A stretch of 11,381 bases of DNA. Source: an uncultured Selenomonadales bacterium (lineage in GTDB: Bacteria > Bacillota > Negativicutes > Selenomonadales > Selenomonadaceae). Positions 6,098 through 11,381 of this stretch are shown in pieces. Each line of letters starts with the position of its first letter. Positions within the stretch are counted from its first letter, which is position 1. The notes under the pieces are model-generated. The model was not told the DNA's origin, made no database searches, and saw only the letters and a program-made list of their open reading frames with translations. The position numbers were made by a program, and so were the translations under genes. The DNA lies in assembly GCA_946403735.1 (NCBI GenBank), contig CAMJAZ010000017.1, positions 1 through 11,381 of the forward strand, read 5' to 3'.

Positions 6098-6163
6098 ATT
6101 TATTACGTTCAATCTTTTTCAATGCAACCGTCATTAAATCTTTTGTTCACCTTACCACATTAT
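6065..6163 (-). ncRNA. Candidate small RNA between nth and queE
   Basis: An extended -10 promoter on the minus strand (6170-6199) and an intrinsic terminator (6065-6097) bound about 100 nt that code for no substantial protein. A 12-codon frame MTVALKKIERNK (6134 down to 6096) ends on the terminator stem, but its nearest SD-like AAGGTG is about 13 nt away, so translation is doubtful. The RNA could be free-standing, or an attenuated leader of nth if some transcription reads through. I do not recognise it as a known class such as 6S RNA or a riboswitch. Confidence 0.4.
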
Positions 6164-6169
6164 TGCGGT

Positions 6170-6199
6170 ATTCTAGCACATTTAAAGGCATTTTTTCAA
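6170..6199 (-). promoter_or_regulatory. Extended -10 promoter driving the candidate small RNA
   Basis: On the minus strand, TTGAAA (6199-6194), an 18-nt spacer ending in TGC, then TAGAAT (6175-6170). A dyad TACCAC-N6-GCGGTA (6153-6170) abuts the -10, and an imperfect palindrome (6198-6218, 8 of 10 pairs) abuts the -35. Either could be an operator. Confidence 0.6.
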
Positions 6200-6255
6200 T
6201 ATTCGCGGCGAAAATATTTATAAATTTACTTCAACGCGGCTTTAATTAAGCTATG

Positions 6256-6284
6256 TTGATTTTTCTAGACCTATGATTTAGAAT
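6256..6284 (+). promoter_or_regulatory. Promoter for queE
   Basis: TTGATT (6256-6261), a 17-nt spacer, TAGAAT (6279-6284). The predicted start near 6291 would put the SD AGGAG (6293-6297) almost at the 5' end of the mRNA, which is unusual, so the true start may differ. No preQ1-type aptamer is visible upstream. Confidence 0.55.
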
Positions 6285-6310
6285 AATTTTTTAGGAGATT
6301 AACAAATAAA

Positions 6311-7048
6311 ATGAAGACAAATTATGTAATTGAAATTTTTTCTTCCGCGCAGGGAGAAGGCAAATATATTGGCTGTCGTCAAGTTTTTGTACGACTTGCT
6401 GGCTGTAATTTGAATTGCGCGTACTGCGACACTAATTTCAGCCGTGCCGATTTTTGCAACGTCGAAACGGCGGCTGGATCAATGGAATTTACGCAGATAA
6501 AAAATCCTACCGTTAATGAAGTGGTAGGCATTGTGAAAAATTTTTGTGTGCAAGCGCCGACGCATTCAATAAGCTTTACTGGCGGTGAACCGCTTTTAAG
6601 TTGGCAATTTATTTTTGACGTTGCATCCAAGCTTAAAAAAGTTTGTGACGTGAAAATTTTTCTTGAGACGAACGGCACACTTACCGATGAGTTGAAAAAA
6701 GTTTTAAGCGTCATTGACATTATCAGTATGGATATAAAATTTCCCAGCGTGACGGGATTAAATCTATTCGCGCGGCACGAAGAATTTTTACAAACTGCGC
6801 GGGGAAAAGATTTATACGTTAAGGCGGTAATTTCGGCTGAAACTTCGCTAGAAGAATTTTTACAGGCAGTTGAACTTGTCGCTAAAATTTCGCCAGAAAT
6901 ACTTTTCATACTTCAACCAGTCACGCCAATCAGTACGGTTAAAGCCGCGTCACCGCAAAAAATTTTATACTTCCAATCATTGGCGCTTAAAAACTTGCAC
7001 GACGTAAGAATCATTCCGCAAACGCATAAATTAATTGGTAATTGGTAG
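6311..7048 (+). CDS. queE: 7-carboxy-7-deazaguanine synthase, radical SAM
   Basis: Converts 6-carboxy-tetrahydropterin to 7-carboxy-7-deazaguanine, the ring-contraction step towards preQ0 and queuosine. It is 245 residues long, the full-length class. EIFSSAQGEGKYIGCRQVFVRL precedes the C32-x3-C36-x2-C39 cluster, which binds the [4Fe-4S] centre and SAM; FTGGEPLL holds the GGE motif; LETNGT and DIKFPS are further family motifs. The end, IIPQTHKLIGNW, matches the family C-terminus. SD AGGAG is 13 nt from ATG 6311, longer than normal, but no closer start exists. queC, queD and queF are not in the window, so the pathway genes are scattered. A secondary-metabolite homologue is less likely given the clean motif match. 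Confidence 0.93.
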   Translation: MKTNYVIEIFSSAQGEGKYIGCRQVFVRLAGCNLNCAYCDTNFSRADFCNVETAAGSMEFTQIKNPTVNEVVGIVKNFCVQAPTHSISFTGGEPLLSWQFIFDVASKLKKVCDVKIFLETNGTLTDELKKVLSVIDIISMDIKFPSVTGLNLFARHEEFLQTARGKDLYVKAVISAETSLEEFLQAVELVAKISPEILFILQPVTPISTVKAASPQKILYFQSLALKNLHDVRIIPQTHKLIGNW

Positions 7049-7076
7049 AAAATTTTATCATCTGCACGTTATAATA

Positions 7077-7118
7077 AGTAGTTTTCATTACGCATTAAGC
7101 ATTCCTAAATCCTAATTA
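7077..7118 (-). repeat. Degenerate heptanucleotide repeat (six units)
   Basis: Read on the minus strand in strict 7-bp steps: TAATTAG, GATTTAG, GAATGCT, TAATGCG, TAATGAA, AACTACT. It fills the spacer between queE and the convergent flavodoxin gene. The family resembles the array at 10420-10454. Confidence 0.55.
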
Positions 7119-7120
7119 AT

Positions 7121-7654
7121 TTAAACGCTTTTTCCCATTTCGTAGGCAATGGCGGGATATTCGGAAGTTTTCGCCTCATCTTTCTGATAAAGTCCATGCG
7201 CACAAAGTACGCCGCGCTCGATACTGCCTTCAAAACAATCCGCATACCCACGAAAACATTCAACGGCACGTTCCATAATTTCGCGACCTTCAGCGGCAGT
7301 CAAAATGTAATAAAATTCTTTGTCCTTAATTTCAGTCCACCGCGCAACTGTCCTGTCAAGCACCGTTTTAATCTGCGCGTTGATTGAGTAAAAGTAAACT
7401 GGTGACGCGAAAACTAAAACATCAGCGTCAATGATTTTCGGCAAAATTTCCTGCATATCGTCATTGATAACGCATTTGCCAAGTTTTTGGCAAGCATAGC
7501 AAGCGCTACAGTAAGCAATTTTTCTATCGCTGATGAAAATTTTTTCTACGTCGTGTCCCGCCTCTACTGCGCCTTCAAAAAATTTTTCGCAAAGATAATC
7601 TGAATTGCCATTTTTACGCGGACTTCCCGAAAGAATTAAAACTTTCTTACTCAT
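7121..7654 (-). CDS. Flavodoxin-family iron-sulfur flavoprotein (NADPH-dependent FMN reductase-like), cytosolic
   Basis: A 177-residue flavodoxin-fold protein. VLILSGSPRKNGNSD (5-19) is the FMN-phosphate loop. C49-x2-C-x2-C-x5-C61 matches the compact cysteine motif of archaeal and clostridial iron-sulfur flavoproteins (Isf), expected to bind [4Fe-4S]. VFASPVYFYSINAQIKTVLDR packs on the flavin. Isf proteins take electrons from ferredoxin or NAD(P)H and have been linked to O2/H2O2 or quinone reduction. SD AGGAG is 10 nt from the ATG. It is the last gene of the TetR operon and resembles the lipoprotein flavodoxin two genes upstream; the two share the cysteine spacing and a similar C-terminal helix, so they are probably related by duplication. 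Confidence 0.87.
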   Translation of the reverse strand: MSKKVLILSGSPRKNGNSDYLCEKFFEGAVEAGHDVEKIFISDRKIAYCSACYACQKLGKCVINDDMQEILPKIIDADVLVFASPVYFYSINAQIKTVLDRTVARWTEIKDKEFYYILTAAEGREIMERAVECFRGYADCFEGSIERGVLCAHGLYQKDEAKTSEYPAIAYEMGKSV

Positions 7655-7712
7655 TTTCTAAACTCTCCTAAAAAATAATTTTATATTTAATCTACGAAAT
7701 TTTTTCAGCAGA

Positions 7713-8525
7713 TTATTTTTTCAAAATAAATTTTTCGCCAGGTGCAAGCGCGTGAACTCTTTCAGGATTTATGACGGCGGCGGCAAGTTTTTCAGGATCG
7801 CCATTAAAAGTATTCATATTTGGAGCGTCGACACTGCCCCAATGAATGCAAATTAAATCTGCGTTGGGGTACGTATTCGCCAACTTTACCGCGCCATCAA
7901 ATGTTATGTGCCAGCTGTTGTCAGCAAAATCAAGTAAAATTATATCGGGCTGTGGCATTTCCAAATGTTCCTTCAAAAGCCGCGAATCGCCAGGCAACCA
8001 AATTTTTCCGTCTGGCGTCTCAATCCAAAAGCCGCAATAATCTTCCAATTTATAATCGCGCCAATGATGTTTTTTAGATTCATTTTTCCAGTTATGCTCG
8101 GCGGGCGTCAAAGTGAATTTCATTTCGCCAACTGAAAAAGTTTCTCCAATGTCATGACCAATTCCGTTTAAACCTTCGTCGCGAATCAATCCCGCTACAA
8201 ATTGCGGCGCGTGATATTCTGTGCAAATATTTTTCACGTCTTTGCAAGTCGGGCGGCTAAAATGGTCGTTATCGTCATGAGTTATCAAAAGCGCATCAAG
8301 CGCAGGAATATCTTTCGGCAGAATCGGCATTTCAATTAACAAATCCATATCAAAGCCTTCAAGTAACGGATCAATCATAATATTCGTGCCGTGACTGTTA
8401 ATAAAAATGCTGGCGTTTCCAAGCCAATAAACCGCCGTATTGTCGATTTTAGCAAAATCTTTTTCAGTAAGCGGAATTGTTGACGCAGGAATTGCTTGAC
8501 CTTTTTTATTTTTGTAAACTTTCAT
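7713..8525 (-). CDS. Metallo-beta-lactamase-fold hydrolase, UlaG/COG2220-like
   Basis: A 270-residue cytosolic protein with no signal peptide. YWLGNASIFINSHGTNIMIDPLL (33-55) is the usual start of the fold in UlaG-like enzymes. The metal motif is THDDNDHF (82-89), giving H83-x-D85-x-D87-H88, with Asp in place of the second His of the standard HxHxDH. Further ligand candidates are PAEHNW, LPGDSR and CIHWGS. The active site should still bind Mn2+ or Zn2+, as in lactonase-like relatives. The substrate is unknown. SD GGGGAA is about 8 nt upstream. Between two iron-sulfur flavodoxins and under a TetR regulator, it may act on a lactone or phosphoester xenobiotic, which is inference only. Confidence 0.87.
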   Translation of the reverse strand: MKVYKNKKGQAIPASTIPLTEKDFAKIDNTAVYWLGNASIFINSHGTNIMIDPLLEGFDMDLLIEMPILPKDIPALDALLITHDDNDHFSRPTCKDVKNICTEYHAPQFVAGLIRDEGLNGIGHDIGETFSVGEMKFTLTPAEHNWKNESKKHHWRDYKLEDYCGFWIETPDGKIWLPGDSRLLKEHLEMPQPDIILLDFADNSWHITFDGAVKLANTYPNADLICIHWGSVDAPNMNTFNGDPEKLAAAVINPERVHALAPGEKFILKK

Positions 8526-8555
8526 TTTTAAATTCCCCTACCTAAAAATTTTAAA

Positions 8556-9230
8556 CTACAGAGCCGCGCCAATTTTGTACGCCATATCGCCAAATTCAGA
8601 ACTTTCTACGGCGGAACGATAGCCGCAACCTGTCGCGTAGACTTGCCCAACGTCTTGCCATTCCATATAGCGAACAAGCGTTTCATAATGCGTTTTCAGC
8701 GCCGTGAAAGTCCAGTCAGCCGTATTCCACGCCGTCGCCAAGATTATAGATTTTTTACCGTGCAACTTACCAGTCCGTGAATAAAATCTGTCAATGATAG
8801 TTTTCATCTGCGCGGAAAAGCCGAAATAGTAAAGCGGCGTCACAAGTACAAGTAAATCAGCGTCCAACATCGCAGGCATAAGTTTATTTGAAATGTCATC
8901 ATTAAAAATACAGTCGCCGTCCATTCCGCACGCGTCGCAACCTCTGCACGGATTAATTTTTTCATTAGCCGCGTCAAACGTAAAAATTTCGTGTCCTGCA
9001 GTCTTCGCACCGTCAATAAATTTTTGCGCTAAATATTTTGAAGTCGATTCATTGTCAGCGTGTGGGCTACTGTTAATCACAACAATTTTCATACTTTTAC
9101 CCTCCGAAACATTTTGAGCAAGTGCCTTGCCGTCAAAATTTTTATCTTCAACTGCCGCAAGTCCACAGCCACTTAAAAATAAAGTTGCCGCGCCCGCGCA
9201 GATTACCTTCAAAAAATTTCTCCTGTCCAT
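8556..9230 (-). CDS. Tat-exported lipoprotein flavodoxin with Isf-type cysteine motif
   Basis: A 224-residue protein. DRRNFLKVICAGAATLFLSGC (2-22) combines a twin-arginine motif (R3-R4-N-F-L-K) with a lipobox L19-S-G-C22, so export by Tat and lipid anchoring are predicted. After a linker of about 24 residues, the flavodoxin domain starts at M47 (MKIVVINSSPHAD), and C95-x2-C-x2-C-x5-C107 is the iron-sulfur motif. VLVTPLYYFGFSAQMKTIIDR is the flavin-side segment. SD AAGGTG overlaps the TetR stop, so translation is coupled (9-nt gap). An in-frame ATG at 9092 with its own perfect SD could also give a 178-residue cytosolic form. A redox enzyme on the outer face of the membrane with both FMN and Fe-S would be unusual. 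Confidence 0.87.
   Translation of the reverse strand: MDRRNFLKVICAGAATLFLSGCGLAAVEDKNFDGKALAQNVSEGKSMKIVVINSSPHADNESTSKYLAQKFIDGAKTAGHEIFTFDAANEKINPCRGCDACGMDGDCIFNDDISNKLMPAMLDADLLVLVTPLYYFGFSAQMKTIIDRFYSRTGKLHGKKSIILATAWNTADWTFTALKTHYETLVRYMEWQDVGQVYATGCGYRSAVESSEFGDMAYKIGAAL
9090..9105 (-). promoter_or_regulatory. Internal SD and ATG inside the lipoprotein flavodoxin gene
   Basis: On the minus strand GGAGGG (9105-9100) is 7 nt before ATG (9092-9090), codon 47. The SD is built from codons for Glu-Gly. The start coincides with the first residue of the flavodoxin domain, so a signal-less form of about the same size as the paralogue (177 aa) could be made. Confidence 0.55.
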
Positions 9231-9239
9231 ATTGTCACC

Positions 9240-9851
9240 TTAATCCAAAAGTTTTTTCACGCAGTTATACGCCAATTCGTAAATCGTATGGTACGAAAAA
9301 TTTATATCGGCGGTGGACATAGCTTGACGCTGTTTTTCAGTGACAACAGCATAAGGATAAATTCCATAGACGAACGGGAAAAATGCGTACAGGAAATTTT
9401 CCTTGTCAATCTCTGCCATTTCTGGGAAAAATTTATCCAAGCAATTTTTGACCGCCTGCAAAGAATTTCCGTAAGATTTTTTGAACTCAATCAAATTTTC
9501 AAGGCGGCTGTTCGTTTCCATATCAAAATGATTCATCGACATAAGCTTTAAAAGTTGTCCACGATTTTCCAACGATTTAGCCAGCTTGTCCGCAAATTCG
9601 TCACGTGTCAACGCAGAATTATTTTTCTCAATCGCGTTAAGCTCCTCAATCCACAATTCGTATTCACGCTGGAGGAGCGCTAAAAAAATTTCTTCCTTCG
9701 TATGAAAATAGTTGTAAATGGAAGTCCGCGTAAAAGTTGTAGCGTCGCCGATTTTCTGCAACGTAATTTCCTTGAAGGAAAGTTTTTGATACAGCGTCGC
9801 GCAAGCGGAAATAATTTCTTCCTTCCTATCTTCGATTGTACATTTTGGCAT
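9240..9851 (-). CDS. TetR/AcrR-family transcriptional regulator
   Basis: A 203-residue dimeric repressor. N-terminal helix-turn-helix: FKEITLQKIGDATTFTRTSIYNYFHTKEEIF (about 26-56), where the TSIYNYF recognition helix and K-EEIF are family hallmarks. The C-terminal ligand domain is variable and has no recognisable ligand. The start at 9851 is chosen for AAAGGAG about 10 nt upstream; the longer frame to 9923 would begin inside the promoter. It is the first gene of an operon with two flavodoxins and an MBL hydrolase, and two matching dyads flank its own promoter. This points to autorepression relieved by a small, perhaps electrophilic or quinone-like, molecule (inference). Confidence 0.92.
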   Translation of the reverse strand: MPKCTIEDRKEEIISACATLYQKLSFKEITLQKIGDATTFTRTSIYNYFHTKEEIFLALLQREYELWIEELNAIEKNNSALTRDEFADKLAKSLENRGQLLKLMSMNHFDMETNSRLENLIEFKKSYGNSLQAVKNCLDKFFPEMAEIDKENFLYAFFPFVYGIYPYAVVTEKQRQAMSTADINFSYHTIYELAYNCVKKLLD

Positions 9852-9873
9852 AAAAATTTCTCCTTTAAAAAAA

Positions 9874-9886
9874 TGACGGCTTGTCA
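9874..9886. promoter_or_regulatory. Candidate TetR operator 1
   Basis: TGAC-N5-GTCA dyad (TGACGGCTTGTCA) at or near the predicted transcription start of the TetR operon. It shares its right side TTGTCAATG with operator 2. Confidence 0.5.
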
Positions 9887-9894
9887 ATGGCGTT

Positions 9895-9923
9895 ATTTTA
9901 TTTTCAATCTGACACTTTGTCAA
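9895..9923 (-). promoter_or_regulatory. Promoter of the TetR-flavodoxin operon
   Basis: On the minus strand a perfect TTGACA (9923-9918), a 17-nt spacer, then TAAAAT (9900-9895). The predicted start near 9888 gives a leader of about 37 nt. The -35 is part of operator 2. Confidence 0.75.
9910..9922. promoter_or_regulatory. Candidate TetR operator 2, overlapping the -35
   Basis: TGAC-N5-GTCA dyad (TGACACTTTGTCA; the arms extend to TGACA/TGTCA). It has the same spacing as operator 1 and sits 36 bp away. Occupancy would block the -35. Confidence 0.55.
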
Positions 9924-9932
9924 TGAAAATTT

Positions 9933-9949
9933 ATAATTTAAGAAATTAT
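9933..9949. repeat. Perfect 7-bp inverted repeat between divergent promoters
   Basis: ATAATTT-AAG-AAATTAT lies between the TetR promoter and the promoter of the acidic-protein gene. It could be an operator for either. Being pure A/T it could also be chance. Confidence 0.3.
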
Positions 9950-9967
9950 CTTACGACGTAAAAAAAT

Positions 9968-9996
9968 TTGCAGTTCAACGTTTTAAATGCTATACT
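9968..9996 (+). promoter_or_regulatory. Near-consensus promoter for the acidic protein gene
   Basis: TTGCAG (9968-9973), a 17-nt spacer ending in TGC, then TATACT (9991-9996), so an extended -10. Predicted start is near 10003, 37 nt before ATG 10040. Confidence 0.7.
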
Positions 9997-10039
9997 TTTA
10001 ATGTGGAAAAATTTTTTTATTTACGGAGGCGATTTTTCT

Positions 10040-10417
10040 ATGAGGAAACCTATTATTGACGACGAAGAAGAAATGTATATTCCCGATATTGGTGACGCGA
10101 ACGAAGATATTGAGTATCACGAAAACCCGCGCTCAAACATTGGAATTGCGCTTGATTGGTCGCCTTTAGAACAGCAAATGTTTGACCTTATCTTTTTAAA
10201 TCGCGTTGGTACTTATGAAAGGGAAACGCTCGGCGAAATGGCGCGTACCGTTTCAAAGTTGATTGACACTTTCAAGCCGCATGAAATTACGCGCATTGCG
10301 TCTGTTGCAATGTTGGCGTTCCAACTCAAGGCTACTGAAGATAAAGATTTTGATGAAGAGCTTAAAAAGTACTTCGAATACGTCAAGAATCATCCCGAAG
10401 ACATCGAAGAAATTTAA
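10040..10417 (+). CDS. Acidic protein of unknown function
   Basis: A 125-residue, strongly acidic protein that I do not recognise. Residues 1-30 are Asp/Glu-rich and probably disordered (IIDDEEEMYIPDIGD). Residues about 38-100 look helical, with WSPLEQQMFDLIFLN, GEMARTVSKLIDTF and HEITRIASVAMLAFQL, and may form a small helical bundle. The tail is charged and acidic. There is no signal peptide or membrane segment. The start at 10040 is chosen for GGAGG (10025-10029), 10 nt away; a longer frame from TTG 9968 would start inside the promoter. It is divergent from TetR, has its own strong promoter, and is followed by heptad repeats before rfbD. Codon and base use look like the neighbours. Confidence 0.75.
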   Translation: MRKPIIDDEEEMYIPDIGDANEDIEYHENPRSNIGIALDWSPLEQQMFDLIFLNRVGTYERETLGEMARTVSKLIDTFKPHEITRIASVAMLAFQLKATEDKDFDEELKKYFEYVKNHPEDIEEI

Positions 10418-10419
10418 TT

Positions 10420-10454
10420 GAATTAAGAATTAGGAATTTAAAATTAAGAATTAT
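10420..10454 (+). repeat. Degenerate heptanucleotide tandem repeat (five units)
   Basis: GAATTAA, GAATTAG, GAATTTA, AAATTAA and GAATTAT follow in exact 7-bp register, directly after the acidic-protein stop and before the rfbD SD. Confidence 0.7.
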
Positions 10455-10489
10455 TTTTTTCCTAATCTTAGGAGGCAGTAAAAAATTTT

Positions 10490-11326
10490 ATGGTAATTGT
10501 AACTGGCATAACTGGACAGCTCGGTTATGATGTTGCGGCGGAACTTGAACGTCGCGGAGAAGAATTTATTGTAACGTCACGAAACGAAATTGATTTAACT
10601 GACGAAGACAGCATTAAAACTTTCATTGCTAATCATCAACCTTCAGCCGTCATTCACTGCGCGGCGTACACTGCGGTTGACAAGGCGGAAAGTGAAGCGG
10701 AACTCGCCCTCACAGTGAACGGTTTAGCTACGCGCTACATGGCGGAGGCTTGCCGTGACGTTGGCGCAAAGTTGCTTTATCCTAGCACGGACTATGTTTT
10801 TGGCGGCGACGGTTCAACGCCTTATGAAGTTGACGACGAAAAAAATCCCTGCAACGTTTACGGCAGGAGCAAACTTTTGGGTGAAGATTCTGTACGTGCG
10901 CTTAACAAAAATCATTTTATCGTACGAATCAGTTGGGTTTTCGGCAAGAATGGAAAAAATTTTGTCAAGACAATGTTAAATCTTGCTGGTAAAAATAAAA
11001 AGCTTAAAGTAGTAGCGGATCAAATTGGCAGTCCAACGTACACGAAAGATTTAGCGCCGCTGTTGGTCGATATGATTCACACGGACAAATTTGGTACGTA
11101 CCACGCCACGAACGAAGGATTTTGCAGTTGGGCGGAATTTGCCAAAGAAATTTTCAAGCAAGCGAATAAAAAAGTTGAAGTCGTTGAAATTCCTACGGTC
11201 GAATATCCAACACCTGCGCGGCGTCCATTTAATTCACGGCTTAGTAAAAAATCTTTAGACGATGCAGGTTTTGAACGCCTTCCAACTTGGCAAGACGCAT
11301 TGAAAAGATATTTGGCTGAAATTTAG
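10490..11326 (+). CDS. rfbD: dTDP-4-dehydrorhamnose reductase
   Basis: Last step of dTDP-L-rhamnose synthesis: NAD(P)H-dependent reduction of dTDP-4-dehydro-L-rhamnose, supplying rhamnose for surface polysaccharide. It is an extended SDR of 278 residues, near the usual 280-300. GITGQLG (6-12) is the nucleotide-binding loop. HCAAYTAVDKAE (56-67) and STDYVFGG (99-106) are RmlD signatures. The catalytic Y124-x3-K128 is in VYGRSKLLGE; RISWVFGKNGKNFV, VADQIGSPTYT and RRPFNSRLS complete the family pattern. SD GGAGG (10471-10475) is 14 nt from the ATG, unusually far, with no nearer start. rfbA, rfbB and rfbC are not in the window. Confidence 0.95.
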   Translation: MVIVTGITGQLGYDVAAELERRGEEFIVTSRNEIDLTDEDSIKTFIANHQPSAVIHCAAYTAVDKAESEAELALTVNGLATRYMAEACRDVGAKLLYPSTDYVFGGDGSTPYEVDDEKNPCNVYGRSKLLGEDSVRALNKNHFIVRISWVFGKNGKNFVKTMLNLAGKNKKLKVVADQIGSPTYTKDLAPLLVDMIHTDKFGTYHATNEGFCSWAEFAKEIFKQANKKVEVVEIPTVEYPTPARRPFNSRLSKKSLDDAGFERLPTWQDALKRYLAEI

Positions 11327-11348
11327 TTAGTAGAAAAAATTACGGTAA

Positions 11349-11381
11349 TTACGCGGCATTTCCAAGCGCCTCTGCAAAGTT
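11349..11381 (-). CDS. Possible C-terminal end of a convergent gene (partial, cut by window edge)
   Basis: On the minus strand, ten codons ending NFAEALGNAA then TAA (11351-11349) reach the window edge. They have a plausible coding composition and would converge on rfbD with a gap of about 22 nt. It is too short to identify and could be chance. Confidence 0.3.
   Translation of the reverse strand, partial: NFAEALGNAA

Noticed and set aside
6096..6134. 12-codon frame as a real peptide gene
   Set aside because: The SD-like AAGGTG is about 13 nt away and the frame runs into the terminator stem. Kept only as a possibility within the candidate RNA.
6104..6310. preQ1 riboswitch ahead of queE
   Set aside because: TTCTAGC at 6171 recalls the preQ1-I loop, but no P1 pairing and no A-rich tail fit. 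The same bases form the -10 of the minus-strand promoter.

Overview
The window looks like a chromosomal stretch from an anaerobic, AT-rich, Firmicutes-type bacterium. Four things point this way: strong Shine-Dalgarno (SD) sites with some TTG starts, A/T-rich spacers, intrinsic terminators, and many O2- and redox-handling proteins of anaerobes (rubrerythrin, nitroreductase, iron-sulfur flavoproteins). A dTDP-rhamnose gene and a Tat-lipoprotein would fit a diderm Firmicute such as the Negativicutes. That placement is inference, because the window holds no rRNA or other phylogenetic marker.

Region 1 (1-3493, + strand) is one tight operon. It runs HpcH/HpaI-type aldolase, small nitroreductase, rubrerythrin, flavodoxin-fold quinone reductase, and a cupin joined to a bacterioferritin-like domain. 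A promoter wrapped in an 11-bp inverted repeat precedes it and a strong hairpin terminator closes it. The last four products look like a peroxide/electrophile defence set. The cupin frame breaks at a run of seven A; the zero-frame heptamer there (A AAA AAG) is the dnaX-type slippery sequence, and a -1 shift exactly restores the cupin and runs on into the ferritin-like domain. The ferritin-like part also keeps its own SD and a TTG start.

Region 2 (3494-6003) holds separate small units. They are an orphan ribbon-helix-helix protein (-), a gene-poor stretch with a start-less 50-codon frame followed by a clear terminator, a YkvA/DUF1232 membrane-associated protein (+), an ArgA-like GNAT acetyltransferase (-), a zinc-ribbon protein (+) and endonuclease III (-). 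The last two overlap by 4 bp at their stops.

Region 3 (6004-7120) has the divergent spacer between nth and queE. On the minus strand it carries an extended -10 promoter and an intrinsic terminator about 100 nt downstream, with no substantial gene between them: a candidate small RNA. queE (7-deazaguanine pathway) follows with its own promoter.

Region 4 (7121-9925, - strand) is a TetR-led operon: TetR regulator, Tat-lipoprotein iron-sulfur flavodoxin, metallo-beta-lactamase-fold hydrolase, and a second (cytosolic) iron-sulfur flavodoxin. Two copies of TGAC-N5-GTCA bracket the TetR promoter. The lipoprotein flavodoxin has an in-frame internal ATG with a perfect SD exactly where a normal cytosolic flavodoxin would start.

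Region 5 (9926-11381, + strand) holds an acidic protein of unknown function under a near-consensus promoter, then rfbD (dTDP-rhamnose synthesis), then what may be the tail of a convergent gene. Three spacers carry degenerate 7-bp tandem repeats, and a single copy of the unit sits at the right edge. I saw no tRNA, rRNA, CRISPR array, insertion sequence or phage gene.
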